A DNA stretch of 64,000 nucleotides from Heterorhizobium halophytocola (GCF_017873095.1 NZ_JAGGJU010000004.1:62001-126000); one strand, 5' to 3'; shown: positions 24,751 through 33,670, numbered from the stretch's first letter. Notes: generated by a model from the sequence alone, not told the origin. A program made the numbers and translations.

Positions 24751-26562
24751 ATGCTGCTCAAACTACAAAACACGATCCTCGAACTGATCGCCAAAGGGGC
24801 CGATCTCAAACATTCCGTCGATACGCTCTGTCGCTCCGTCGAGGAGCTCATGCCGGACGTGGTCTGCTCGGTGCTGTCGCTGGAGGCGGACGGCCGCCTC
24901 TACCACCTGTCCAGCCCAGGCCTGCCGGCCTCCTATGCCGATGCGATCAACGGAACGCCCGCCGGAGAAGGCGTCGGATCCTGCGGCACGGCAGCGGCAC
25001 GCGGCGAACAGGTGATCGTCACCGACATCGCCACCCATCCCTATTGGCGCGACTTCAAGCATCTGGCACTCGACATCGGGCTGAAGGCCTGCTGGTCGTC
25101 GCCGATCTGCTCGCAGGACCAGGTGCTCGGCACATTCGCCTTCTATTTCCGCACCGCGCGCGGCCCAAGCGAGATGGAGCAGCGGCTGGTCGCGGCCTGC
25201 GTCCATATCTGCGCGCTGGCGATCGAGCGCGAGCAGCGGCTGAAGGAGCGCCGCCGCTTTGCCCAGACCGATCCGCTGACCCAGATGCTCAATCGCGGCG
25301 CCTTTACCGAAGCGCTGGCCGAGGCCGAGGCCTCCGGCGAAAGCTGGGGCCTGCTTCTGGCCGACGCCGACAATCTGAAACTGGTCAACGACCGGCTCGG
25401 CCACAAGGCCGGCGACGACCTGATCATCGATATCGGCAAGCGGCTATCGGCCCTTCCGCCGCAATGCCGCTCGTTCCGGCTCGGCGGCGACGAATTCGCC
25501 GTCATCATCGCCAATGTCGAGGAACAGGATCTCGGCGTCATCGCCCAGACCTTGCTGCGCGACATGAAGACGGCCGGAGAAGTCGGCGGACAAAAACTGT
25601 TCCCCTCGATCACCATCGGCGGCGCGGTCGGCCATCCCGGCAGACCGGCAGAAGAGACCCAGCAGAACGCCGACCACGCGCTCTACCACGCCAAAGAGCG
25701 CGCCCGCGGCACCTTCATGCCTTACCGCCCTGGCTTCGGCAGCACCATTACCCGGCGCTACCAGGCAATCGAGCAGGTCTCCGACGCCCTTCGCGAGGCA
25801 CGCGTCGAGGCCCATTACCAACCGCTGATCGAGATCGACAGCGGCCGGATCATCGGCCTGGAGGCCCTTTGCCGGATCCGCACGACCACAGGCGAGATCG
25901 TCGCCGCCCAGCATTTCCACGAGGCGATCCGTGACGGCGACAGGGCCCATGCGATCACCGAACGGATGCTCGCTCATGTGGCGCGCGATGTCGGCGACTG
26001 GAACCGGCGGGGGCTTTTCACCGGCCGTGTCGGCATCAATGTCGGGGCGGCCGACCTTTACCGCGACAACCTGCTCGCCCGCGTCGGCGAGGCCTTTTCC
26101 GGCACCGGCATTGCCCTGTCGCGAATTGTCATCGAGGTCACCGAGTCCGTCTATCTCGACCAGCGCGACCAGACCGTGCCGCAGCGGCTTGCCGAATTGC
26201 GCGAAGCCGGCGTGGTCGTCGCCCTCGATGATTTCGGCACGGGTTTCGCCTCGCTCACCCATCTGCTGACCGTGCCGGTCGACATGCTGAAGATCGACCG
26301 CAGCTTCGTGCAGAGCCTGCTCAAGGACAATCCCGGCTCGGTCATCATCAAGGGCATTATCGACATTGCCCATGGTCTCGGCATCGGCGTGGTGGCCGAG
26401 GGCGTCGAGACGATCGAGCAGCAAACGCTGCTGCGCGCGCTCGGCTGCGAACGCGCCCAGGGCTTCCTCTATGCAAGGGCATTGTCGCCGGCGGCCATGG
26501 AAACCCTGCTGCAGGGACAATGGGTGGAACCGACCGAGATCGCCATATCTGCCAGCGCCTGA
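24751..26562 (+). CDS. GAF-GGDEF-EAL bifunctional c-di-GMP signalling protein
   Basis: A 603-aa cytoplasmic sensor. Order: GAF domain (residues ~25-160; GEGVGSCGTAAARGEQVIVT is typical), GGDEF domain (~170-325; RLGGDEFAVI intact at ~243-252), EAL domain (~345-595). In the EAL part, IGLEALCRI, IEVTESVYL, ALDDFGTGFASLTHL, LKIDRSF and AEGVETIEQQ are all present, so both diguanylate cyclase and phosphodiesterase sites look intact. The start is ATG 24751 (GGGAG 10 nt upstream) rather than ATG 24700, which has no Shine-Dalgarno. It has no membrane segment and stands alone. The GAF ligand is unknown. Confidence 0.9.
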   Translation: MLLKLQNTILELIAKGADLKHSVDTLCRSVEELMPDVVCSVLSLEADGRLYHLSSPGLPASYADAINGTPAGEGVGSCGTAAARGEQVIVTDIATHPYWRDFKHLALDIGLKACWSSPICSQDQVLGTFAFYFRTARGPSEMEQRLVAACVHICALAIEREQRLKERRRFAQTDPLTQMLNRGAFTEALAEAEASGESWGLLLADADNLKLVNDRLGHKAGDDLIIDIGKRLSALPPQCRSFRLGGDEFAVIIANVEEQDLGVIAQTLLRDMKTAGEVGGQKLFPSITIGGAVGHPGRPAEETQQNADHALYHAKERARGTFMPYRPGFGSTITRRYQAIEQVSDALREARVEAHYQPLIEIDSGRIIGLEALCRIRTTTGEIVAAQHFHEAIRDGDRAHAITERMLAHVARDVGDWNRRGLFTGRVGINVGAADLYRDNLLARVGEAFSGTGIALSRIVIEVTESVYLDQRDQTVPQRLAELREAGVVVALDDFGTGFASLTHLLTVPVDMLKIDRSFVQSLLKDNPGSVIIKGIIDIAHGLGIGVVAEGVETIEQQTLLRALGCERAQGFLYARALSPAAMETLLQGQWVEPTEIAISASA

Positions 26563-26807
26563 CGAAGAGGCCGATCGCATGGCGAGGGCACAGGTTTCGC
26601 GCCTTGGCCGACAACGCAGTATTTTCACCGGCAGCTTCGAAGACGCCTCACGCTCGCATGCGGAATCGCGCTGGAGCACGTCCCGTAAACACGCGTTCAC
26701 CGGACCTGCTCCAGTTGTTGTTTTTACGCATTTGCGGACAGAAGACCACGACTACACTTTTCCTGGAAATGCTCTAGGCTCGCGATCTCATCCATCGCGA
26801 GGTCTTC

Positions 26808-27467
26808 ATGCTCACCGTCTATGGCGTCTATCGGTCGCGCGCGACCCGACTTTTCTGGCTGATCGAGGAGCTTGGTATCGCATTCACGCAGGTGCCCGTC
26901 ATCCAGGCCTACCGGCTGGACGACCCGATGGCCGCCGACGCGCCGCTCAATACCCGCTCGCCCGACTTCCTGAGGGTCAATCCCTTCGGCGCGATCCCGA
27001 CCATCGACGACGACGGCCTGGTGCTGCATGAATCGCTCGCGATTCCACTCTATCTGGCAAAAAAGCACGGCGGTCCGCTCGGCCCCGCGGATCTGGCCGA
27101 AGACGCGTTGATGCTGCAATGGTCGCTGTTTGCCGCAACCGAGATCGAGGCGAATGCCCTGAAGCTCTATTATCTCTGCGCCGAGGGCAGGCTGGACCAT
27201 GAAGCCGGCAAGGCGGTGGCAAAGGCGCTGGTGCGGCTGCTCGACCGGCCGCTGAAGGCGCTGGCTGCCCGACTGGCAGATCACCCCTTCCTCGTCGGCG
27301 ACCGGTTTACCGTGGCCGACATCAACGTGGCGGAGATCGTCCGCTATGCCTCCTCCCATGCGCCTGTCATGCACGCTCACCCGGTGGTCGCGGCGTGGCT
27401 GAAACACTGCCAGGCGCGGCCGGCCTTCCAGGCGATGTGGGCAAGGCGCGAGGCGGAGGCGCTCTGA
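26808..27467 (+). CDS. Glutathione S-transferase family protein
   Basis: A 219-aa cytosolic GST. The amino thioredoxin-like domain starts LTVYGVYRSRATRLFWLIEE, where Ser/Arg replace the usual catalytic position, and the G-site strand is NPFGAIPTIDDDGLVLHESL (cis-Pro, ES motif). The carboxy helical domain carries LADHPFLVGDRFTVADINVA, with the conserved N-cap Asp. GAGGT precedes the ATG. It probably conjugates or reduces an unknown electrophile. Confidence 0.87.
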   Translation: MLTVYGVYRSRATRLFWLIEELGIAFTQVPVIQAYRLDDPMAADAPLNTRSPDFLRVNPFGAIPTIDDDGLVLHESLAIPLYLAKKHGGPLGPADLAEDALMLQWSLFAATEIEANALKLYYLCAEGRLDHEAGKAVAKALVRLLDRPLKALAARLADHPFLVGDRFTVADINVAEIVRYASSHAPVMHAHPVVAAWLKHCQARPAFQAMWARREAEAL

Positions 27468-27487
27468 CGAGGCCGAACGCGTCCCGC

Positions 27488-27718
27488 TCAGCGCAGCCGC
27501 CTTATCGGGTAATCGCCCTTGCGGATGTGAAGGTGGTAATAGGTGCCGGGCGACTGGCAGGTGACAAGCATGCGGTACACGCTTTCGGGCACCTCGGCGA
27601 TCTCGTAGACGCCGCCGCGCCGCATCTCCAGCTGCAACCGCGCCTTGCCGCTGTCATAGGTGGCGGAGGCGATTTCGCGCGACGTGAGAAAAACGGTGTC
27701 CACGGTCCCTTCCTTCAT
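27488..27718 (-). CDS. KTSC domain protein
   Basis: A 76-aa protein that consists of little more than a KTSC domain. TSREIASATYDSGKARLQLE, then RRGGVYEIAEVPESVYRMLV, then YYHLHIRKGDYPIRRLR match the family pattern of a short strand set ending in a conserved basic tail. KTSC domains are found alone or fused to lysyl-tRNA synthetase-like proteins, with an unproven nucleic-acid role. ATG 27718 starts the conserved part; the longer frame to 27895 is unsupported. Confidence 0.75.
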   Translation of the reverse strand: MKEGTVDTVFLTSREIASATYDSGKARLQLEMRRGGVYEIAEVPESVYRMLVTCQSPGTYYHLHIRKGDYPIRRLR

Positions 27719-27950
27719 GACTGGAATTCTCGCGGCGGCGGCCGACAGGGTGAAAAACGCGCTACTGATGCCATTATGCCGCGTGATCGACACTTGAGAC
27801 AACCCTGTCCTGTGCGGGGATTTTTGCTCGGAACGACCGGTATCGGCAAATCGGAGACGGGATGACACATGGCTGTCGTCAGAAAACCATTTCACAGCTG
27901 TCGCAGACCTGTTCTATTCTCGCCCATCGCCCTTGCCGGAGACCCTGCCG

Positions 27951-28373
27951 ATGCGTCCGTTCCACCTTGCCTTTCCGGTCACCGACCTCGCGGCGACCCG
28001 CCGCTTCTACGGCGAGGTGCTGGGCTGCAAGATCGGCCGGGAAAGCCCCGGCCACTGGGTGGATTTCGATCTGTTCGGCCACCAGCTCTCGGCCCATCTG
28101 CGCGCCGAAATGCCGGCCGACCGCGTGGCCGGTGGCGCGGTCGACGGCGATGTCGTGCCGATCCCGCATTTCGGCGTGATCCTGGCGATGGGGGAATTTC
28201 TGGCGCTGGTCAAACGGCTGGACGCCGACCCCTCGACCCGCTGGGGCCTGAAGCCGAAACTGCGCTTCGAGGGCGAGAGTGGCGAGCAGCGCACGATGTT
28301 TATCTACGACCCCTCCGGCAACGCGCTGGAGTTCAAGGCCTTCGCCGACGATCTGCAGATTTTTGCGGTATGA
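27951..28373 (+). CDS. Single-domain VOC family protein
   Basis: A 140-aa vicinal-oxygen-chelate protein. RPFHLAFPVTDLAATRRFYG opens the fold with a metal-ligand His, DFDLFGHQLSAHL holds the second, and MFIYDPSGNALEFKAFADD ends it with the conserved Glu. All three metal ligands are therefore present (His, His, Glu), so it may be an active dioxygenase- or glyoxalase-like enzyme. ATG 27951 is preferred to TTG 27933, with GGAGA about 10 nt upstream. Confidence 0.82.
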   Translation: MRPFHLAFPVTDLAATRRFYGEVLGCKIGRESPGHWVDFDLFGHQLSAHLRAEMPADRVAGGAVDGDVVPIPHFGVILAMGEFLALVKRLDADPSTRWGLKPKLRFEGESGEQRTMFIYDPSGNALEFKAFADDLQIFAV

Positions 28374-28429
28374 GCACCAGGTCGGCAACGACCAATCCGC
28401 TGCCATTTCGCCCGTGAGCAGTCGCTGAC

Positions 28430-28949
28430 ATGGCGCTCGCTGTCCTCACCGGGGCATCCGGATCCGGCAAGACAGCCATCGCCCGCACCATTGCCACGCG
28501 ATATCCGGGAATACGGGTGTTCCATCTCGACGATATCGGTGTCCCTTCTCTCGAGGAAATGACAAGGCAGTTCGGATCGCCCGAGGCCTGGCAGCGATCG
28601 GCGCTCATCACGTGGATGGCACGGCTTGCTCCCCTCCTGCACGACGGGGCCGATATCGTCTTTGAAGGGCAGGCTCATCTTGCCTTCGTTTCGGAGGCCG
28701 CAAGAGCAGCCGGCGTCACAGACCATTTCGCCGTGCTGGTGGACTGCAACGAGGCTGTGCGTACGCGACGGCTGGTCGTCGATCGTGGACAGCCGGAACT
28801 GGCCGGCCGAGATGATGGGCTGGGCCGCCTATCTGCGCCGCGAGGCCGAAGTCGCACAGTGCACCACCCTCGACACCTCCGACCGGACACTCGATGACTG
28901 CGCCGATGCCATCAGAACGTTGCTGGAGAAAGCCAGGCAGGCAGGATAG
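28430..28949 (+). pseudogene. P-loop AAA-type kinase-like gene broken by a +1 frameshift
   Basis: The first frame (28430-28897) gives MALAVLTGASGSGKTAIART (Walker A) and continues as a normal family protein to VVDRGQPELAG. It then turns into an Arg/His-rich tail with atypical codons. At the same point the +1 frame gives EMMGWAAYLRREAEVAQCTT, then LDTSDRTLDDCADAIRTLLE, ending at 28949, which is the expected family carboxy end. The break lies at 28801-28811 in GGCCGGCCGAG, where one extra G would explain it. Either the gene is inactivated or the base is a sequencing error in a GC repeat. If intact it would be about 172 aa, a small nucleotide-binding kinase of unknown substrate. Confidence 0.75.
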
Positions 28950-29003
28950 CCCTCATGCGTTGTGCAATCGGCCGGAGACCTTCGCCCCCGACCGACAAGG
29001 GCG

Positions 29004-30011
29004 TCAGACAAACAACGCGTCAGTCACGCGGATGGCGCCGACATCGATGCCGTTCCAGTTGATGAGCGGCCTTTGCGCCATGGAGAGCAGCGCCTCGCGC
29101 TCCGTGCTTTCGGGCTCGAAATACCGTGCGAGCAGGCCGGCGATCATCGCCTCGGCGCCGCGCTTGGCGCCATCGTCGCATTTGACCGCGATCGACAGGC
29201 CCTTCTCCGGCAGCACGGCGCAGAACACGCCCTCGGCGCCGGTCTTGGCAAAGATCTTGCCGGGGGCGACTTCCATCAGTTCCGTGCAGAAGCGCTTGGT
29301 GCCGGCGACATAGAAAGGTTCGGCCATGCAGGCTTCCATCAGCCGCTTCGAGGCGGCGGCGCGGCCGGCCTCCAGTCCAGCACCGGTACCCATCCGGGCA
29401 AAGCCGCGGGCCAGCCCGACCAGCGGCACGGCATAGGTCGGGATCGAGCAGCCGTCGGTGCCGCAATTGTCGTGGCCGAGAACGGCGCCGGTCAGGCTTT
29501 CCATGACGCTGCGAATTTCCGCCTGCAGCGGGTGGTCGTAGCCGACATATCCCTTCGGATCGACGCCCATATGGGTGCAGGTGCAGACGAAGCCCGCATG
29601 CTTGCCCGAGCAATTGTTGTGCAGGGCATTCGGCTTGTCGATGGTGCGCGCCTGATGGATCAGGGTTGCCTGGTCGGACGACCAGTGGGCGCCGCATTCG
29701 AGTGCGCTCTCGTCGCGCCCGGCGCGGGCCAGCATCGCGCCTGCCAGTTCCACATGGGCATCCTCGCCATTGTGCGAGGCGCAGGCGATCGCCAGTTCCC
29801 GGTTGCCGAAGCCATAGGCGTCGGCAGCCCCGCTCTCGACCAGCGGCAGGGCCTGCATAGCCTTGCAGGCGGAGCGCGGGAAAACGCCGGCTTCGACATC
29901 GCCGGCGGAGAAGACCACATCGCCGTCGCCATCGACCACGACGGCCAGGCCACGGTGGCGGCTTTCGACATGATCGCCACGCATGACTTCGACGGTAACG
30001 GGATTGTTCAT
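29004..30011 (-). CDS. L-asparaginase of the Rhizobium etli type II (ReAV-like) class
   Basis: A 335-aa enzyme that hydrolyses asparagine to aspartate and ammonia. It is unrelated to the E. coli type. It has the Ser-X-X-Lys pair in FPRSACKAMQALPLV (Ser47, Lys50), and CSGKHAG (Cys134, Lys137) plus CGTDGCSIPTYAVPL (Cys188). These correspond with a one-residue offset to the catalytic serine/lysine and the Cys-Lys-Cys zinc site known in R. etli ReAV. All are present. ATG 30011 has GGAGG upstream. It is divergent from a DUF3750 gene, 56 bp away. Confidence 0.9.
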   Translation of the reverse strand: MNNPVTVEVMRGDHVESRHRGLAVVVDGDGDVVFSAGDVEAGVFPRSACKAMQALPLVESGAADAYGFGNRELAIACASHNGEDAHVELAGAMLARAGRDESALECGAHWSSDQATLIHQARTIDKPNALHNNCSGKHAGFVCTCTHMGVDPKGYVGYDHPLQAEIRSVMESLTGAVLGHDNCGTDGCSIPTYAVPLVGLARGFARMGTGAGLEAGRAAASKRLMEACMAEPFYVAGTKRFCTELMEVAPGKIFAKTGAEGVFCAVLPEKGLSIAVKCDDGAKRGAEAMIAGLLARYFEPESTEREALLSMAQRPLINWNGIDVGAIRVTDALFV

Positions 30012-30067
30012 GGAAACTGCCTCCAAATGCACGAGATTGTCTCGCACATAGACCGAAACCATCGCAA

Positions 30068-30859
30068 ATGCAGGGGCAAAATTTGAAATTTCTGAAAAGA
30101 CTGCTGCTGACACTCGTCGTGGTCTTCATCCTGCCGCCGCTGGTCTCGGCAGGGTTGTGGATATCGGCTGACCGGCCGCAGTCCTACCGCGATGCCAACT
30201 GGTCTTCGGCCGGCATCCTGCCGCGGGCGGGCGAGAGCCGTCCAGCGGCGATCTACGTCTTTTCGGCGATGACCGGCGGCCTGAAGGGGGCTGTCGCCAG
30301 CCATGCCTGGATCGTCACCAAGGCGCGGGATGCAGCGGCCTATACCCGCTACGACAAGCTCGGCTGGGGCACGCCGATCCGGCGCAATTCCAGGGCTGCC
30401 GACGCCTACTGGTATTCCAACCGGCCGCGGCTGGTGGCAGCGTTGCATGGCGAGAGCGCCGAAAGGCTGATCCCGAAGGTCGAGGCGGCGATTGCCGGTT
30501 ACCCACACGCGCGGCCCGGCGACTACCGGATCTATCCGGGTCCCAATTCCAACAGCTTTGCAGCCCATGTGCTGCGCCAGGTGCCGGAACTCGGCGCCGT
30601 TCTGCCGCCCGACGCGGTCGGCCGCGACTATCTCGCCGGCGGGCAAGTCTTTTTTGCGGACAGCGACGGGCGCGACTATCACCTGAGCCTCGGCGGGCTG
30701 GCGGGCATCAATGCCGGCGCCCGCAGCGGCCTGGAAATCAACCTTTTCGGCCTCGTCTTCGGCGTGGCACCCGACCTGGCGCTGAAGGTGCCGGCCTTCG
30801 GCATGGTCCGCCCCTGGGCGGGCCGGCGCGATGCGGTGACCGGGATGGAACAGATTTGA
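30068..30859 (+). CDS. DUF3750 membrane-anchored protein
   Basis: A 263-aa protein with one amino-terminal hydrophobic segment (LKRLLLTLVVVFILPPLVSA) and a periplasmic DUF3750 domain. Typical blocks are PAAIYVFSAMTGGLKGAVAS with HAWIVTKARDAAAYTRYDKL, then GDYRIYPGPNSNSFAAHVLR and LGGLAGINAGARSGLEINLF. The conserved His and Asn (HAWI, NSNSF) recall cysteine-free NlpC/P60-like or LRAT-like folds, but no function is known. The ATG at 30068 lacks a Shine-Dalgarno; a TTG at 30083 follows AGGGGC and is an alternative start. Confidence 0.82.
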   Translation: MQGQNLKFLKRLLLTLVVVFILPPLVSAGLWISADRPQSYRDANWSSAGILPRAGESRPAAIYVFSAMTGGLKGAVASHAWIVTKARDAAAYTRYDKLGWGTPIRRNSRAADAYWYSNRPRLVAALHGESAERLIPKVEAAIAGYPHARPGDYRIYPGPNSNSFAAHVLRQVPELGAVLPPDAVGRDYLAGGQVFFADSDGRDYHLSLGGLAGINAGARSGLEINLFGLVFGVAPDLALKVPAFGMVRPWAGRRDAVTGMEQI

Positions 30860-30894
30860 GGAATTGCGGGATGCCCTCAGCACCTCCCAGAAAT

Positions 30895-30912
30895 GGAAAA
30901 AGAGCCGCTCTC
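30895..30912 (-). terminator. Weak terminator for the micro-ORF
   Basis: On the minus strand AGAGC-G-GCTCT is followed by five T, about 45 nt past the alternative stop of the 31-kb micro-ORF. The stem is short. Confidence 0.4.
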
Positions 30913-30982
30913 GCGACCCTTTCCCATGAAATTCGGCCTGGTTTCAGACCCGGATCTCACATCGATCCGAAGAAGGTGCGGA

Positions 30983-31057
30983 TCACGCCGAGGGCTGCCT
31001 CGACAAAACCGTTACCTTTCCAAAGTCCTTACCGAGCACCGTAATCTCATTAGACAT
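30983..31057 (-). CDS. Micro-ORF with strong start signals (24 aa; possibly a frameshifted 33-aa protein)
   Basis: ATG at 31057 stands 5-6 nt after AAAGGAGGTGG, one of the best Shine-Dalgarno sequences in the window, and a sigma70-like promoter lies at 31096-31124. The frame encodes MSNEITVLGKDFGK and then VTVLSRQPSA before TGA. From the AAAGG run at about 31014 another frame is open to 30957 and encodes GNGFVEAALGVIRTFFGSM, with strongly GC-ending codons. If one A were added the product would be 33 aa with a hydrophobic helical tail. Either a short coding leader or a small membrane-active protein with an indel. No family recognised. Confidence 0.5.
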   Translation of the reverse strand: MSNEITVLGKDFGKVTVLSRQPSA

Positions 31058-31095
31058 TGGACCACCTCCTTTCGTTTCGTTGAACACTGACAAGG

Positions 31096-31124
31096 AAGGT
31101 AGGCGCAAAATTCGCGAACGGCAA
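31096..31124 (-). promoter_or_regulatory. Sigma70-like promoter of the micro-ORF
   Basis: On the minus strand TTGCCG (31124-31119), a 17-nt spacer and TACCTT (31101-31096) place transcription start near 31089, about 30 nt before the micro-ORF start. Spacing is ideal. Confidence 0.5.
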
Positions 31125-31208
31125 GTGTGCGCTGAACACTTGGTTTTGCAGTGCGAAAGAATGCTTGAATTGACGTCGCAGCGCCGGTTGGTCGGGCACA
31201 GATTCGGC

Positions 31209-33125
31209 CTAGGGTCCGAACGGCTCGCCACGCGGCGGCAAGGCGGCGACGTCGATCAGTTCGGGGGCCAGTCCGGACCTGGCGCGGGCAGCCATCGCCT
31301 CGTAAGCCGCCTCCAGGTGGCGGGTGAAGCGTTCACCGTCGAACAGCGGCGCCCGAAGGCGGTTGTTCTCCAGCCGCTGACGGAAGGCAAAGAGGAGCTG
31401 CGGATCCTCGGCCAGACGCACCGCCAGATCGACGAAGCTCTCCTCGTCGGCGCAGACCAGTTCGGGCAGGCCGATGGCGTTGAGCAGGCTTTCCGACACC
31501 CGGCCGGCAAAGGCGGTGCCATGCAGCGACAGGATCGGCAGGCCGGCCCAGAGCATGTCGGAGGTCGTCGTGTGGCCGCTGCAGGGGATGGCGTCGAGCC
31601 CCACATCGGCAAGCGGCAGCCGCGAGACGTGCCGGTCATAGGCCGTCATGCCGGTCAGCACCACGCGCTCGCGCGCGATGCCCGCCGCCTCCAGCGCCTT
31701 CAGGAAATTCTCCCCGGCAAAGGCGCTCGGCATATAGACCCAGAACACCGCGTCCGGCACCTGTTTCAGCACCCGGCACCAGAGGTCGAGGGTGGCGGGC
31801 GTGATCTTGTAGGTGGCGTTGAACGAGGCGAAGATGAAGGCATCTTCCGGCAGGCCGTGGTCCGCCCGCTCCGTATATTCGGGCTTCGGCCGGGTCTGCC
31901 AGTTGTTCGCCTGATAGGTTTCCGGCAGGCGGCAGAGCGTTTCGGAGAAATGCGCGATGCTGCTGTCGGGCGTGACGATCCTGTCGGTGATCGCATAGTC
32001 GAGATCTATGCCGGTGACGCTGCCCGGGAAGCCGAGATAGGTCGCCTTGACCGGTGCGTCCGAGGCATTGACGATGCCGAGCCGGGCCCCCATCGTGTGG
32101 CCCTTGAGGTCGACGAGGATATCGACGCCATGGCTTGCGATGACGGCCGCGGCCGCCTTGTCGTCGAGATGGTCGATGCGGATGACGGCCTTTTGCAGCG
32201 CCTCCGGCCAGCTGGCCTGCTGGGTGGCGATCGCCGGGGGAGTGTAGCAGAACAGCTTGATGCGGAAGCGTTGCGGATCATGCCTTCCCATGACCTCGCG
32301 AAACAGCGTCATCGTCGCGTGATCGAAGAAGTCATTGGAAAGATAGCCGATGGTGATCGGCGCACCTTCAGGCGAAAAGGCCCGACGCTGCGGCGGCCTG
32401 TCTGCGACACGCGCTCCGGCATATTTGAGGCTGTCCTGCGACGGGCGGGCATTCAGCGCCTCGTCGCCCGACCACAGAATCCGGGCCAGCGCCGCCTCGC
32501 CGGACAGCAGAGCCTGCGCCTGCGGCGTGTCGGGGGTGCGCATGATCGCCTCGTATTCGCGCTGGACGTCGAAGGCGCAGACCTCGCGGCTGACGGCATA
32601 GCGCGAGATCTGCAGGAAGAGATTGTCCGGATTGGCGCTGGCGGCGGCCTGGAGCTCGGCCCAGAGCTGCTCGAACCGGCGCGTCAGGCGCTGGAAATTG
32701 ATGATCAGCGCCATGTGCCGGTCGTTGGCGCGATCGAGATGCGCCAGAAGCGGCGCCAGCCTTGCCCGCTCTCCGAGCGTGAAGAGCACGTTGGCGACCT
32801 CGAAGGCGAAGGCACTGTCGCTCGGGTTCCGGTCGACCGCATCCGGGCCGATTTCGGCCACCCGGTCACGCCGGCCGGCGCCGAGATAGAGGGTGGTGGC
32901 AAGTTTCAGGAACTCTGGAGCCTTGGCCGGCGTCAGCCCGGCCGCCTCGCTGAAGGCATCGGCTGCAGCCTCGCGGTGACCGAGCTTGAACTCGATATTG
33001 CCGATCAGCGCCAGCAGTCCGCCCCTTTGCGCTCCCGAATTGGGCAGCGCGCGGCTGGCAAGCTTCAGCGCCTGCGGCAGGCGGCCGGCCTGATATTCCT
33101 TCATCGCCGCTTGCATGTCACTCAT
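31209..33125 (-). CDS. TPR-containing GT41-like glycosyltransferase (SPINDLY/OGT-like)
   Basis: A 638-aa cytoplasmic protein. Residues 1-~200 are helical TPR-like repeats (AMKEYQAGRLPQALKLASRA, then EAAADAFSEAAGLTPAKAPE). The catalytic half carries IGYLSNDFFDHATMTLFREV, then DILVDLKGHTMGARLGIVNA, YLGFPGSVTGIDLDYAITDR and GLDAIPCSGHTTTSDMLWAG, the order of bacterial O-GlcNAc transferase-like GT41 proteins. GHTTTSD and FASFNATYKITP are the nucleotide-sugar parts. In related bacteria such proteins glycosylate flagellin or adhesins; an orphan flagellin lies 30 kb away. ATG 33125 is chosen, after GGAAGAGGG. Acceptor unknown. Confidence 0.85.
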   Translation of the reverse strand: MSDMQAAMKEYQAGRLPQALKLASRALPNSGAQRGGLLALIGNIEFKLGHREAAADAFSEAAGLTPAKAPEFLKLATTLYLGAGRRDRVAEIGPDAVDRNPSDSAFAFEVANVLFTLGERARLAPLLAHLDRANDRHMALIINFQRLTRRFEQLWAELQAAASANPDNLFLQISRYAVSREVCAFDVQREYEAIMRTPDTPQAQALLSGEAALARILWSGDEALNARPSQDSLKYAGARVADRPPQRRAFSPEGAPITIGYLSNDFFDHATMTLFREVMGRHDPQRFRIKLFCYTPPAIATQQASWPEALQKAVIRIDHLDDKAAAAVIASHGVDILVDLKGHTMGARLGIVNASDAPVKATYLGFPGSVTGIDLDYAITDRIVTPDSSIAHFSETLCRLPETYQANNWQTRPKPEYTERADHGLPEDAFIFASFNATYKITPATLDLWCRVLKQVPDAVFWVYMPSAFAGENFLKALEAAGIARERVVLTGMTAYDRHVSRLPLADVGLDAIPCSGHTTTSDMLWAGLPILSLHGTAFAGRVSESLLNAIGLPELVCADEESFVDLAVRLAEDPQLLFAFRQRLENNRLRAPLFDGERFTRHLEAAYEAMAARARSGLAPELIDVAALPPRGEPFGP

Positions 33126-33314
33126 CGCCTGGCCCTCTTCCGATCCCGATCCTCGTCTCCGACAGAACATCTCTCCTTATCCCGCCCGGCATGGCAAGGG
33201 GGCCTAGCAAGCCGGCATTGCCCGAAGCTTTTCCGGAGGGACATTGGAAGTTTGGTGGTACTTCCTGATCGCCGTCGCTGCTGCGGAAGATGTCGGTTGT
33301 CGGCATGTCTGGCC

Positions 33315-33397
33315 TACCCCCCTCTGGCCTGCCGGCCATCTCCCCCTCAAGGGGGGAGATCAGCTGGGCGCGACCGATTGTTTCCGGCGCTGACATT
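33315..33397 (+). repeat. Mosaic palindromic repeat, copy A (RIME-like)
   Basis: An 83-bp unit that starts TACCCCCCTCTGGCCTGCCG, includes the palindromes GCCTGCCGGC and CTCCCCC...GGGGGAG, and ends TTTCCGGCGCTGACATT. It is repeated at 33430-33512 with three base differences, 115 bp away. The pattern matches rhizobial intergenic mosaic elements. Confidence 0.8.
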
Positions 33398-33429
33398 AGG
33401 TCTGCTTTTCTGGCCTCCCCCCTCTTGCC

Positions 33430-33512
33430 TACCCCCCTCTGGCCTGCCGGCCATCTCCCCCTCGAGGGGGGAGATCAGCTGGGCGCGGCCGATTGTTTCC
33501 GGCGCGGACATT
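33430..33512 (+). repeat. Mosaic palindromic repeat, copy B (RIME-like)
   Basis: Direct copy of 33315-33397 with three substitutions. The two copies are joined by a 32-bp spacer, which also contains a partial CCCCCCTCTTGCC start of a third unit. Confidence 0.8.
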
Positions 33513-33670
33513 GAGTCCGTCTTTTAAGACCTCAGAGCGATAGCGGTTGGAATGGTGCAGAGATGATGGCTGGCCATGTTGTTGTCGACAGCCAACCGCC
33601 AACTCCTGACGCGTTAACCCATGAAGCTACGATTTCAGACGCCTGGGGGTGACCGGAGAGCCCGCCCCAA

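Noticed and set aside
28801..28811. Programmed ribosomal frameshift in the P-loop kinase gene
   Set aside because: There is no slippery heptamer or clear downstream pseudoknot, and the family is normally a single frame; a base error or mutation is simpler.
33315..33512. Two spaced direct repeats as a possible CRISPR or phage att site
   Set aside because: Units are 83 bp, palindromic, only two in number, with a similar pyrimidine-rich unit as spacer, and relatives occur elsewhere in the window. No cas genes are present.
31080..33527. 815-aa plus-strand open frame
   Set aside because: It is antisense to the GT41 glycosyltransferase and runs through the RIME-like repeats; the composition is that of a shadow frame.
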